Shown: positions 47,924-60,418, numbered from the stretch's first letter. The stretch: 64,000 bases of DNA from Acanthaster planci (GCF_001949145.1 NW_019091404.1:2096515-2160514); one strand, 5' to 3'. Made by a program: numbers and translations. The notes: generated by a model not told the origin, from the letters alone.

Positions 47924-50511
47924 TAGTGGGCACAATCACTCTATTCATGTTGTGTTACTCTGATGCTGAAGTAGATTATAACGTTAATTTGAACAAAGAC
48001 ACAGGACTTAACTTCAAGTATCTCTGAAAGACAAAAAGTGATTTAAAAAATAAAATGAAGGTACCTGTAACTTACATGTATGTTAGGTTGCCCTGGGGAC
48101 TGTTTTGGTCTTATTCACAACCAACTCCATTGCCAAAGGGGGGGGTGTGACAAAGACCAGTCCCCCCCCCCGCAAGCAGACCCCTCCCCCAGCATATCCA
48201 TAAGCATCAAAATTACCTTTTGTTCTTGTGATGTTGCCCCCATATTAGTACTGCCCCCCCTTACACCTGAAGCTGGCCGCAGGGCTGCAAAGCAGCATTG
48301 AGAACGAGGACAGGAGCGACAACTGACCGAGGCGGATCACAGCTAGGTTTGACAGCCAGTAATAACTAGGCCCAAAAAATGCCTGTGCGCACCAATTATG
48401 ATTTGTGTGCTGTCAAATGCTCTGCTAATGCCCAAGTTTCACAGCGAATGGACTGGTTAGTTTGTAAAGAAGGATGGAAGCTACCTATCCTCGAAAATAT
48501 CTTCGAAAGACATTGGCTAAGCCACTTCAAATTGAAAGAAAAATGAAAGAAGATGGAATGGGCTCTAATTTGATTTGGTTCTTCAACCCCTGAGAACCTT
48601 CTATTTATCCCTGCTTTTTAGAAGTGGGGGGATTTATCACTGTTGTTTATGGTAGTTTATTTATCAGTGTGCAACCTCAGAAGGAGCGGAGCAACACTAA
48701 ATAACAAGGCAGAATATGCTTAGAATGTGGAGTGGCAGTAGATCAAGGTGGAGCACCAGGCCAGCTGCCTGCAAACACCTCCAAAGTCCACCCCACCTGT
48801 GGCAAGAAGGTGGGCCCTCATTGGCAAAAAGCAATGCATTCAATTTATCTACTGTTCTTGTGATCTGTGATCTGCAATCTAGCTGGTTCTGTAGCCACTC
48901 TTTTGCCTGATGCTGGAAATTTGTATGGGCTGTTTACAACTACGTTAACGCTTACACTATTTTGAAATATTTTATTTTTAAGTTGTCCAGGTATTCCCTT
49001 AAAATGTTAAAACAGCAATCAGAAAGTGACAACACGTCCCAAAAAGTGACATTTAGCTGAGAAAATTCCAAAGTATTTACTTCGAAAACACTGGGGGTTT
49101 TTCAGACAAGTCTCATAGGTTTGTGCACAGGGGCATCAAGTGTTGTCTGCATACATGAAACTCTTTCCAGCAGTTGTATACAATATGTCTCTGAGAAGTC
49201 AAGAATATTTCTAAGTATTTCCTAGCAAAATTGGATTTTTTTCAATCCTATATTCATGTCTTCTTAGCACCAAATAAGCTGAGAATCCAACTGTCACAGG
49301 TAGACAGGTGCCTAAGCCTAGGCCTCCTTTGAACAAATCTGAGATACAGAGAAAAATTTAACTAACGCTCGACTAGCTGGTTCACTGGTTGGTGCACATG
49401 AAGTTTGAAGCCCAATGATAGAGGAACTATGGTCATGCATGGAGATGATTCAAATGCGCCATGAGCCACAGTTTCAATGTATGTTGAAAGTTGTACAAGC
49501 GCGTGCACCTGACTATGACTTAGTGGGCCTCGGCCCCCCCGCACCCGTTTCCTCGCTCTATGCTCATGTAGGGACATGCATTTGGGAACTCATTCTTGTA
49601 AACAGGAAATTGTGATTATAATTTGTCTTTTTCTGCACGCTCTAGCTCCTCTATTTAATTTCCAATTTCAACATTTTTGAAATTTCAAGCAAAGCCAGCA
49701 TTTAATTCATTGAAATATGACAGAAATGAGAACAAACATTTTATGGAAATGTGAATTTTAACCTTTTCAGTCAAAATCCACACTCATTTTTTTGTACAAA
49801 AAATCACAGTTTGCTCTGCATTACACATGTACAAAAAATGTCCCAAAACATCTCAAAATATTCCTGCTCCAAATCAGTTGCTCTTTGCTTTGCAGAGTCC
49901 GAGGGAATCCAAACTTATATCAAAATGTTTTATGACATCACTTCAAAAAGAAAACAGGAAAAAACATGTAGTTAAAAAATTTCCAAGTCTCCCTATAAGT
50001 AGGCCCTACCTACCACCGGAAACCCCTCAAATATCAGTTCCATTTCTTCAGTGGTTTCTATGAAAGCCTATAAGCTATCTGCTTTACTGTGTTCTCAACG
50101 ATATAAATCGTACTAGTAAATTTCAGTCCATACCTTGCTTCATATTCATGTTGTTCCGTCATCCGTTGGCGAACACGTTGTGCATATCTGCAGCATGCAC
50201 AGCTAGGCCTTATCAAAGTACTTATGATCTCCAGCTCCTCAGATGTACCCTCCAAATCCTCTCAGTATTGAGCCATTTCAACAACAGGTGGAGAAGAAGT
50301 TGAGATCACACAGCAAGCGTGTATTTCGGGATCACGCGCGTACTTGACCATGGGAACAGAGTCATGAGTACTGCAACCAAAGTAGTCTTGCCTAATTAGA
50401 CTGGTTTCACTGTTTTGGCCGGTGTACCGTGCCGGCAACATGCGCTGGCGCCCTATATTAAATATTAACAAGAGACGACCTGCCAAGAAACCAGTCTTGT
50501 AGAATCTGGCG

Positions 50512-50695
50512 GGCTTACCCGGCCCGAAAAATTCCTTACGCGCTCAAATTACCATGAATAATTGCTCATGCGCACTGCCGAAAACCGCTGTCTGCATGGG
50601 TGCGGATTTCGGAGCCGGCATGGCAGGCGTGCAGCGCGTACGTGCATTATTATTCATGAACTTGGGGGTATGCTCGGAATTTTTCGGGCAAGCAT
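50512..50695. repeat. Fold-back repeat
   Basis: cccggcccgaaaaattcc at the left is mirrored by ggaatttttcgggcaagc at the right. Inside, catgaataatt and attattcatg also pair. The interior is GC-rich, with several cgcgc and gtgc motifs. It abuts the 500-bp dispersed repeat. Confidence 0.65.
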
Positions 50696-51170
50696 CCCAG
50701 GGTCCAGTCCACTAATTCAAGCCCCATTGAAAACAGTGTAATATCAGCACCGTTCAGGGCCCAATAGCATGCACGCCAACATCTCTGAGATTTCTGAAGC
50801 ACAAATGAAATTCTTGTCTGGTCACTTATTTTTCAATTTCTTTTCAATTTTTTGTGGGTTAACCAATTACATTTTTAATTATTCCAAGAAAACAAAATCA
50901 CCCCCCAAAAATGATTTTTCCGAAGTCTGATTCCGGACATTTTTCAAGTGGCAACCCTCAACTTTCTCGGGCACCTAGGACCATTTTTCAACCGTTGTTT
51001 TTAGTCCTTCTGCTCTCATATGAAAGCTCAAAGACCCAGGGAGTTGATCCTGGCAACGATTTACACAATCTCACCATTTTGGGGGCCAAACAATCTCCTT
51101 TTTCCAAAGATACAGCGGGGGCACTTTTAATGCTAATGAGCTGGTCAAAAATTCTCACTTGAATTAGTGG
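50690..51170 (+). repeat. Dispersed repeat of about 500 bp, copy 2
   Basis: Ordered homology with 13800-14295: aattcaagccccattgaa, tttttgtgggttaaccaat, catttttaattatt, cccagggagttgatcctgg and ccaaacaatctcct. Both copies are in the same orientation and non-coding. Confidence 0.72.
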
Positions 51171-51554
51171 TCTGCACCCCCCAGATTCGAAGACTGCCAT
51201 CCCGGCGGGTCGTCTCTTGGGAATATAGCGCCCTCTACTGGTAGTGCTATTCGGCTGTCGAGTGTTAGTGCATGCCGCCGCGCCGCGCACAAGATGCACC
51301 GACCAAATCAGTAAAACGAAGTCTTGGGGCAAAGACTAATGTTGTAGTTGCCTGTCGAGACCACTTACGACCTTCACAAGAGCGACGCAAGACCTCCAGT
51401 CACAAGCTATTGAAATGAACTGCAACAAAAGCATTTTTTCGTCATTGTTCACACTGTATGACTGGTCTTGTGCTTGGCCTCTTGTCTTGTGTGTGATCTT
51501 GTGATGGTCTCGACTACAACACTAATTACAACCACTTGTAATTCTTAACAAGCA

Positions 51555-51690
51555 CATGAACTAACATTTTGGAACTTTCTGAACAAGCATAAACTAACGA
51601 ACTTTGAAACAAAAATTCACAAACTAAAAATTGCAAATGATTCATATGGTTTGATGGCAAAATTGACGTACACAACTTGAGTAAATATAC
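51555..51690 (+). repeat. Second copy of the copy C 3'-flank sequence
   Basis: The blocks ctgaacaagcataaact, acgaactttgaaac and ttcacaaactaaaa match 45258-45390. A partly duplicated sub-unit (aacaagcacatgaactaac) precedes it. No PKS coding remnant was seen in front of it. Confidence 0.68.
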
Positions 51691-51930
51691 AGTAGACTTG
51701 AATCAAGTCAAACTTACGTGGCTCTTCCCAGTCAACCACCCCTTCAGTCTGTACGCACTCCGGTCGTGTAACTCCGCCCTGCAGCTCGCATAACCCTTAT
51801 AAGGCGCCCTTGTTTGATAGCCTATATTGTACAACGAGTGTCATGTACGTCACCAGTCAGTAAGTCCGACTTGACAGGTAAGCCAATCGGACCCCCCCGT
51901 CGATGATGATCTGGCATAATGTATAATGTA

Positions 51931-52129
51931 GACTCGTTCAATATCCGGTTCGTAAGCGTGACGTCACTTCAGTTTAAACCATGCCCACTGCACACAGAGT
52001 TACATGCATTGATCGCCGTTTACATGGAACCATGGAACCGACTTCAGCGATCATCTAACGGGAGCCTGAAAATCGTGGCGCGTCCGCCTTTGTGACGAAG
52101 TCGCTTACGAACCGGATAATGCAAGTTCG
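51931..52129. mobile_element. 199-bp inverted-repeat element
   Basis: Left end 51931-51958 (...atatccggttcgtaagcg) pairs with right end 52102-52129 (cgcttacgaaccggataat...), with few mismatches over 28 bp. No ORF of note. Bases 52130-54290 show nothing recognisable beyond short ORFs. Confidence 0.75.
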
Positions 52130-54299
52130 AACGACGTAAAAGCAAGTCCTGCAATGTGATTGGCTGCTACCAAAGGGTTGGCAGATTCGTCAAATCGGGA
52201 TTTCTGAACTGAACTAGTGAAATAAGTGGACACAAGAGGGCAAGAAGCAAGTAACAGAGCGCAGCTTCGATGTGTATCAAAAGCATAAGCGAAGACGTCA
52301 TGGAGATCCCGACTTGAACCAAGTCTAGTTATACCGTTACTACTAATACTATACTCTGTCTCGGTTCGACTGGCTCCAAGTCCTCTCAGCAATGCGCCAA
52401 TTCCTCATGCACACGGGAACGTGGAGATCACAGCATGTAACCATTGATCTCCATCGGCGCATTTTTAGGCATCCTGCATGCATGCATGTACTTTAATTTC
52501 CCATAGGAAATGGTTTTATTGTCAGTCTTGAGAGGAGGCTAGCTGTCACGCCTCTTGGATGAAATTTCACCTTTTGTGAAATTGGAAGTAAAATATTGCT
52601 GCATAGACAAACGTTAGAAGCAAAAATTCCAAGTGCCTAATGTTAGGGCCCGCACCACTTTCGGGTACGCGATCTAATTTTTCGTTAAGACCATTATGGG
52701 AAATAGTCTTGATTATTCACGCATTGGGAAATTATAGATTTCTTTTTAAAAGAACTCATTACATTGCAGACCTTTTGACAACTCTACTATCTTATAAATT
52801 ATGGTGACAAAGTCACGGAAGACCCTCTCTGCACATAAAACAAAAATTAGATATTCTAATTACCATACATCTACACACATTTGCACTAAGTTCTGCTCCT
52901 GGGAAGAGAAACGTAGGCTAAGACCAAGGCGTTCCAGGGTTATTCCAAATAACTGCAACTGTCGATCTTTCGACCTTTCGCGGTTAGTTGCTCAAGACTT
53001 GATAAAAGTTTGCTGGGTCGAACGTCCATGTGCTCAAGTCATATTTCAGTGACAATCATTAAACATTATCATATAATTTTAATTCATTTCTTCTGAGTGT
53101 GTCAATGTCCCGTGGTGTTCAAAGTTTTTCGACGAGGGGGTGGTCGGTAGGGGAAAAGGGGGTAAAATGTCCTAAGGATTCTCATTTTTTCTCATTTTTT
53201 TCCAGGTAGGAAATTCCACACAGGGTCGTCGGCATAAAAGGATTTTTTCTCTGTCGGAGCGACACTTGGTCTGTGATCCTAACTCTATGGTCTGAAAAGG
53301 GAACCCGAGACGCCTTAACGTGGCAAATACTACACATACTCATTAGTGAACTTGAAGCAGGCCGCGACACGTTAAGATAGGGGATTGGGCGGGTGCATCA
53401 GTGACGGAAAATCTGTTATGATAACCGAACAAATTCAAGTTCTGAGAACTCTAATCGTGGTCGTAGGGGCATTGTAATTCGTGCTAACGTTCTGTGATTG
53501 TGTGACCACAATTTACAAATGGCAACCAAAAGATTAAAGCCGATACCTGAACCGATTTTATTGGCACGCGTGATGTGGCGTGAGACCCTTAACTGCACGA
53601 ATTTATAATCACATGTACTATAGTCTACTCAAGGTGACGTCAGTTTACACGCGTTGATCAGACCCTTCAACACCATGCGACCAGCTCGACTGGTAGTTTT
53701 GGTCCATACACGTACATGTACGTTGTTGATGGTATTTGTGTCAGCATGCTGTGTACAAAAGCAAGGTGAGACGCCGTGCTGATAAAACGAGTGTGTAGAA
53801 AAGTTGGTTGAACTCTACATCTACATGCATTGTATACTGTATGCTGGGGAGGTACCCAACCTTTTGTCTGAAGTTCACCCGCCAGCCATACAATAATGTG
53901 GGCGTAGCCAGGATGTAATCGGTTAGGGAGGGAAACGGGTGTGTAGACACAATTCTGGGCAAGAATGAGGCCCTAACAATCACTGAACCAGGATGAAAAT
54001 TTTGAAGAAAATAAAACAAAGGTTCGGCTTAGCGGATCCGAACGATTTTAGTGAAAATGTGATTTTCTCTTTACACTTCCATTTTTTTAAATTAATTGTA
54101 AAAACTCTAATTTTCGATTTTGATCAATTCCAGAAAGAAAACACAAGAGCGAAGGTTTCAAACCCGAATAACTCAAACAACAGCGCATGTGCAAGAATTA
54201 CCTATAGCAAAATCCATTTCCGGGTCGATTTATGACAGGATTTTTACAATTTGTTCACCTCATTTACCGAGCCGTTTGACGTATAGTCTTGTGCATGCG

Positions 54300-54575
54300 G
54301 TTGGGTTATTCTATAAATTTGGGATCCAGCATTTGAAATGTTTTTGTTCTTGTTACATCCGGCAACCTTTTTATTTGACGGAATATATCATCAAAATTGT
54401 CTCCAATCTATTTTTATTTGCTCAGCAGGTATGTGCCTTACTTAATCACTCCTGGAAATTAAATTAAGAAATGTGTCCTCAACTTTAAAAATCATGGGGC
54501 CTACGCCTGATGGTAATTACTGAGGTCAGGAAAACCTGGACCCCAAATTTATAAAATGACCTATGTACTACAATA
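54300..54575. repeat. Possible diverged copy of the 59937-60190 element
   Basis: Left gggttattctataaattt and right aaatttataaaatgacc form a weak inverted pair resembling the ends of the element at 59937 (gggtcattctataaatta). Divergence is high. The following 54576-56300 stretch holds no recognised feature. Confidence 0.35.
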
Positions 54576-56300
54576 GGGAAAAGTTTGTTGAACTCAAAAT
54601 ATCGCCTGATGCAGACGTACGCATGAACAATAAGGGGTTACCTTTACAAGCTTGAGTCTACATGTATGTCGTCATGCGACTCGTGGTTCCAAATCTTTGC
54701 TGCTGAAATGCATTGAACCAGACCATTTGCGATTAATGTAGGCCCCTAGCCAACGAAATTTCCAATAATGTTGACAGAACAACTGTCGCCCTGTTTTGGA
54801 ATGAGAAGGGACAAAGCAGACATAAGTTTGAAAATCTCACTCCAATTTCAAAAGAATTCGGTATTCTGAGCTAAACGTTTCTGCATCTGGTGTCAAGTAA
54901 CAATATGTCTGTATTCTGTAGCGGTCTTTCTGGAAATTTAACTGTTCAAAGAAGTCACGTTAAGCTATATTCAACCTTCACAGTTGGTTATTTATTTATT
55001 AAATTTAAAATACCCATAAAAATGGCGGAATCTTCTTTTGATGCTTAAAAATTCCAACATGTTAATCCTCTCTTTCAACAGACGAAAGTATGTTTTATTC
55101 AAACCCCGGAAGGACGATTACAAGATTAGAGAAATTAAGTGGCGCGAAAGGTTTAAAATATTGTTACAATGGCCATGGAGTATGGTCTGTGTCACGTCAT
55201 CAAATACGTCTACACTATTTACATCATTGCCATAATCATGTGCAATGTGTGGCTTTATAAGGCCACGACGCCGTCAAATCACTAGTCACTGAGGCCGAGT
55301 AGAACCCTGTGATTAAACTTGCCGTTGGCAAGTGAATCCGATGCAGATGGGTTACAATGGAAGGCTCATCTTTTGTGTGATGCACAAGATGAAGGTCCTC
55401 TTTTTGGATGACCTGCCGAGTTTAATACCGAGCTAGGAACAGATATGACCGTATATCATTTTGAAATGTTCGTTATGGTCACCTTTCTTTATGCTTTGCT
55501 TTGCTTTTGAGTTACTTTAGGGCCTGAGAAATCCAAGGCCAAGGCAGCGGTATTATGACGAATTGAAAGTAACCAAAGAACTTGTGCAACTGCCGCTCAC
55601 GTCTGTTCCTTTTCTGCTCCAAAATGTATTCCCGTTGGAACAAGAGCGGATTCGTGGAGGACAACGGGGGCTACTCCCCCCCCCAACAATTTAATTATTG
55701 GCTTTTTTATGAGAAGAAGGCGAAGTTGTTGGTCTCATTCATTTTCTTTCCTTCAAAAAGTGTATAAAAGGCCCCAAAATGCATAACTCCTCCGAATGGA
55801 CATAAAAGGATACATTTCAATCCCCCGAAAACACATTTGGCACCCGGAAATGTAGTTCTGAAACCGTTTGACGTACTTTAATAATGATGGATTCCTGGTG
55901 CAACAAATCCCTACAGAAAAAATCACGAGGGTGACAACAGAAAGTCACGCAGATAAGCCTCGAAATGCATCCATGAAGCAAAATGAAATCATCCTCAGAT
56001 CTTTGACCCCACTTTTCAGTTTGCAATGATACACATGGTGGTGTGATGTTGTCATTTTATTGTCGTGTTGCGTGGACACTGCATGCAGCGGGCAAGGGCG
56101 GCCCGTCCTTGCCATGAACGTGTAAGTTCACGCGTGGTTCGTGTTGCGACGAAATATGGTCTGTTCGGGGCAGGGTGCTGCTGATTGGTCGGTTTGTCTG
56201 AGGTGATCGTGGCGCCGCAGACAAGCCACCTTTAATTCACATTTTACTCAAGGCTGTTCGTAGAGTGGCCACAACTGGCTAAGAAGTTAGATATTACCAC

Positions 56301-56420
56301 GCGTGAAGGGGAATTTCTAGCCAATAAGATCGCACGTACGAACTACAGCAGCAGGCCTATGTATCAGCCTGCCTACATGGAATTACTTAAAATTCATCCT
56401 ATATACGGGGATATATAGGA
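56301..56420 (+). promoter_or_regulatory. Predicted promoter of copy D
   Basis: The CCAAT box at 56321-56325, within gcgtgaagg...ttctagccaataag, is followed 79 bp later by tTATATAc at 56400 and a second atatata at 56411. Spacing and the surrounding bases parallel the predicted promoters of copies B and C. Confidence 0.5.
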
Positions 56421-56434
56421 GAGAAGGGATCTTT

Positions 56435-56572
56435 TAAGCCACTTGATTTCGACAGTTCACGCTGAAGTCGGACGGCTTGAGTCTCCACTGCACTGCTCTA
56501 CTGTCATCTCAAAGCTTCGCGTTTTTGCTGAGCACAGAATCGGATGTTGTCTCTGGATACACGGGCTTTAGG
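56435..56572 (+). other. Predicted non-coding leader exon of copy D
   Basis: It ends at tttagg|GTAAGT (donor at 56573), a strong consensus 173 bp after the TATA box. The leader intron would continue to about 60368 and contains a MITE, a SINE and another inverted-repeat element. Confidence 0.45.
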
Positions 56573-57122
56573 GTAAGTGAATATCTCGCCTCCCCAATCA
56601 AAATTTGTTATAAATCTAAAAATTTGTGGGTTCTTTTTTTTTACGTTTAAATCGAAGGAGGGTTTCCCATTCCAACATTTCAACAAAAAAAAAGAACGAA
56701 ATCACGTTTGGCTTTTCTTCAGGACGTTAATGTGTCCTTGATGCCTCGTAGGCCCCGTAATCCGATCGAGCTTGTAAATTATGTGTCGTTGTATCACACA
56801 TGGACTTAATTTTAATGCCAATGATTTTTCGACGTTCAGAATAAGTAAAAGAGATAGAGTTTGCAAAATTATAGGCAGCTAATACATTTTGATCATGGTA
56901 TTTATTCATAAATCATTTCAGTAATATATATCAAAATATCATAATTTGAATTCGATTGTCTGGATTATGTCTTTTTAAAGTGCCCGTTTGAAATTTTTCA
57001 CCTCAGTATTTCTGGGTTGCAATCGCAGACCCAGATTCCAAACATACAAGAAAAGGTTTCTTTATCATTGGATTATTCTGTTCAACCACTGAACAAGGAG
57101 TCAGAACGAACTTTCTTTATAC

Positions 57123-57290
57123 GGGCGATTAACAATAGTGCACCTCAAAGAGTTTGCAATTTGTTGGCCAATCACAATAAACGAAATGTGTCGACCCTTT
57201 CCAAACGCGCATTGCGTTGACAGATTTTGCGCATTGTGATTGGCCAGCGTGTTGCAAATGCTTGGAGGCGCAGTACCTGTATTCTTGAAT
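57123..57290. mobile_element. Palindromic MITE, family 1, copy 2
   Basis: Homologous to 33256-33422: gggcgatt...caatagtgc, ggccaatcac, tgtcgaccctttccaaacgc and cattgtgattggcc occur in order. It is more diverged, and its outer arms no longer pair fully. Confidence 0.82.
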
Positions 57291-58889
57291 CGGGTCGGAT
57301 AGCTTAAAATGATGAACTACTTTGCAGCCAGAAAAATAGCCCTTTTAAAAGCCAAGCCTGTGATGTTGCTTAGCTTATGCATGATTTTCCCTAGACTGGT
57401 TTCCGTACCGTACGTAGTCTGCAAACCTATAGGGCTGGGACCAGTCCAGATTTTCCCAAGGGGGGAGGGTAAAGTCACAGCCGCCCACTTGACCCATCTG
57501 TGCTAAACATGTACCTCACTGCAGCACGTATCACGCTATATTCAGTGTATAGTACATCCCACCAATGATTATTGTGTCATATCCCCCGAAAAAGAATTCA
57601 AAAACAAACGTTATTCGAACACTTTCAATATTTTTTTAAACTCAAATCCTTCAAGGATGTGACAAGACTAGAGAGTAATTGCTTCGAATGTAAACTGGTG
57701 CTCAATACTCTTGTGAAAAAAATTCAATACCGTTTGTACAAAATACACCCACAGAGTTCGATGAATTAAGAATAGATGTCAAGAAATTTACCGCCTAAAA
57801 TAAGTATAAACTTTAAAGACAAAACTCTGATTTTTTTTCTTACTTTGGACACTTTTAAAATGAATTCCTGCTATAGGACAATTCATGCCCAAATGTCTGT
57901 CTGTACGTTTATAAGTAGGAGTGCTGAACTAATCCTTAAAAAGCGTGTAAAAATATCCTTTATAAACTTCTTTAAGTAACAAAGTACGATATTTCTTTGA
58001 GGTCGTGGAAAATGAAAGAATTACAGCCGAAGAGTAGTGCACTTTGCACATGACCTATTTTTTTTTAAAGCCTTTACACTCGAAGTCAGATCTGTAAAGG
58101 CCTCATTCTTAATTTAAACCAAACGTGAGCTATTCCACTGACAAATCAGCAAATAGTTCCAATAAAGATAGTTCTGTGCCCCAAAACTGGCCCACGAGGT
58201 CACGAATTCAACTCAAACACTTTTGTTACACAGTTTCATGTGTGTCTGTGGGCGCCATTGGTAATTTTTACACGCGGAGGAGTTGCCAGAAGAGAAAAGA
58301 GACGGTGACGGGATAGTCAATATTGCACTGTTCATTTCATATTTCTGATTCCCCAAGCCGAATAATGACTTTGAAATAATTGCCAGCAGGTTTTTGGTTT
58401 TGACAAGCATGCAGCAAGTTTCTGAACTAATCGGTTTTACCTTAATCCAAAAGGTCGGCGTCTTTTAGTCATCTTCTAATCCGTCATCTCAGGGTGTCAA
58501 TACTAAGAAGCTTTAACGTAAAGCATGAATAAGGCAAGGTTACGGCTTTCTCTTGCTGGCAGTAATTTAAGGACATGTACATGTCTGAATGAAGAGTCCT
58601 GTCACCACTGAATGATTTGTTCCGAGTAAAGAACTATCCATTGTTGCCCTGACTTCAACTAATTTTAACTCCTTTTGTGTCAAGAGAATATTCAAATTCA
58701 AATACATGTATTGTGCGCAAATTTCAAAATTTCTCAAAACAGATTTTGGAAATCTACGGTGTTTAAATGTAGTGTTTTAATTTCCACTTCAACCTCCAAA
58801 ATTCTTCGACTGAGCTTGTTAAGCAAAGCCTGTCCCCAAATAATGGAACGAAAGAGTTGATACCCCCACTGTCACTTGGTCATTGATGA

Positions 58890-59125
58890 ATGACCACGTC
58901 TAATTGGCGTGGTGTTTCTTTCCCCACCTTCGACCTCTATAAGAGCCTGGGTTCGAATCCAGCTCGGTCCCCATGTGAATTCGGTTTTCAGTCCCTGAGT
59001 TCATAGGTTGTCCCCGAAACCTGTATTCGGGGTTTTCCTCCCACCTCTAAATTTTAAAACTGAACATTTCTTCATTCCCGTCTTCATTTATCATCATCAT
59101 CATCCTGTGCGCCAAATGCGCTGTT
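58890..59125 (+). mobile_element. tRNA-derived SINE
   Basis: A box-like TGGCGTGGTG at 58905-58914 and a consensus B box GGTTCGAATCC at 58950-58960 form an internal RNA polymerase III promoter. They are followed by a non-tRNA body (ttttcagtccctgag, cggggttttcctccc) and an atcatcatcatc tail. No complementary acceptor stem is present, so it is not a tRNA gene. Confidence 0.68.
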
Positions 59126-59936
59126 GGATGATCAGATATACATAAATGTTACCGTTCCCGCTGAAGCCAAGTTGTTGAACCACTGACCATGTAAAAATTA
59201 TTCTTTGTAAAAAAACCACCTCTTCACTACGTTTAAATTGAGTAACGGCACGTGCATTCAAATCATTTGTTAGACTTTTATAGTGCCCACGTTGTTAGCA
59301 TGCAACCGATGTTGTGAGGCTGGTTGAATATGTAACTATGGCGACAGTTTCTTCATACCGTTGTGAGGTCAATATCTGTTTGCTGGTCCGCACAGACAGG
59401 CAACATTTCGTGCGTCACTTCAGTTTCAGTAGGACTATGATGGAATTGGCTTATGTGGTAATAATTGCCATTTTACTCGTAAAACTGACTCAAATGATCT
59501 ACCGTACAAATTCGCTCTTTTACTGAACCCCTCGAGCGCACCATCGACCCCTCTGTAATCAGTGTAAAACCGCAAACCATGAATAGAGTTTGACAAATGC
59601 TGTCGATGTTGCGATAATCTTTGATCCTCGCACTTCTCCAAAGAGTCTAGAGACTGATGTTACAAACATAAAAAACTAGCTCTAGCAAAGACTAGCACAA
59701 GCATAAATGTATATACATTTATTCAATGTGTGTACTGTATTTCGCAAACACATCGAACAAAAATTTGGTTTGAAAAGGTATAAATCATTTGGTCGTTTTT
59801 TAAAGATCTTTATGGAACAGGAAGGGCGAACCTAGGGAAGGCTGTCTTACATTTTAACGTAATGTTATTACCCTTTGAAGATCGACGGCGTTACCTCCGT
59901 GGTCACGTGGAGGGACCTCAGACCTTCTCGTCTCAA

Positions 59937-60190
59937 CAGCTGGGTCATTCTATAAATTAGAGGTCCATTTTTTTCGTGTCCCTGTTACATTTGACATGCG
60001 ATTCTGTAAGCTCAGAACATATTCTATAATTTCCAACAGTGGTACATTAATGTAACTTAACTGTCAAACAAATAGAAACAGTTAGTAATAAGTTTCAGTG
60101 ATATTTCCATGTCAAATTACACAGGTCAGGTGTAACAGGGACACAAAAAGTCACACTTTTGGACCCTGAAGTTATAGGATGACCCAGCTG
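59937..60190. mobile_element. 254-bp MITE-like element with long inverted ends
   Basis: cagctgggtcattctataa...cgtgtccctgttaca at the left mirrors tgtaacagggacacaaaaa...ttataggatgacccagctg at the right, arms about 55-60 bp. It lies just before the first coding exon of copy D. Confidence 0.85.
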
Positions 60191-60418
60191 TGTCGCCCCA
60201 CAATAAATTTAGAAATTTGAGAAAGAAAACCAAATCCCTGTACATTTTGAATACCGAATTAAAAACACCTTCGGAGTGTTCTAAAACTGATTTTCATGTG
60301 TCGCATTAAGGAGATTGGATGGCAGTACATTATTCATAAACTGTGCTTTTGGTTTGGATATTTTGAAGGAAGCAAGATAAGTCTGGTTATCACCGAGTCG
60401 CACAGCAAACCGGCCAAC

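Noticed and set aside
48378-48546. Short plus-strand ORF starting MPVRTNYDLCAVKCSAN
   Set aside because: The cysteine spacing hinted at a THAP-type finger, but the other required residues are missing and it ends within 60 codons.
50058-50486. Two adjacent minus-strand ORFs of 74 and 65 codons
   Set aside because: Their composition looks somewhat protein-like, but I recognise no family, and the frame is broken between them. A translated database search would decide.
55245-55265. Palindromic TATA-like gtggctttataaggccac as another promoter
   Set aside because: No CCAAT box about 80 bp upstream and no suitable donor or gene downstream before the copy D promoter.
58940-58975. tRNA gene at the gggttcgaatcc motif
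   Set aside because: No acceptor stem complementarity and no anticodon arm; the SINE explanation fits better.
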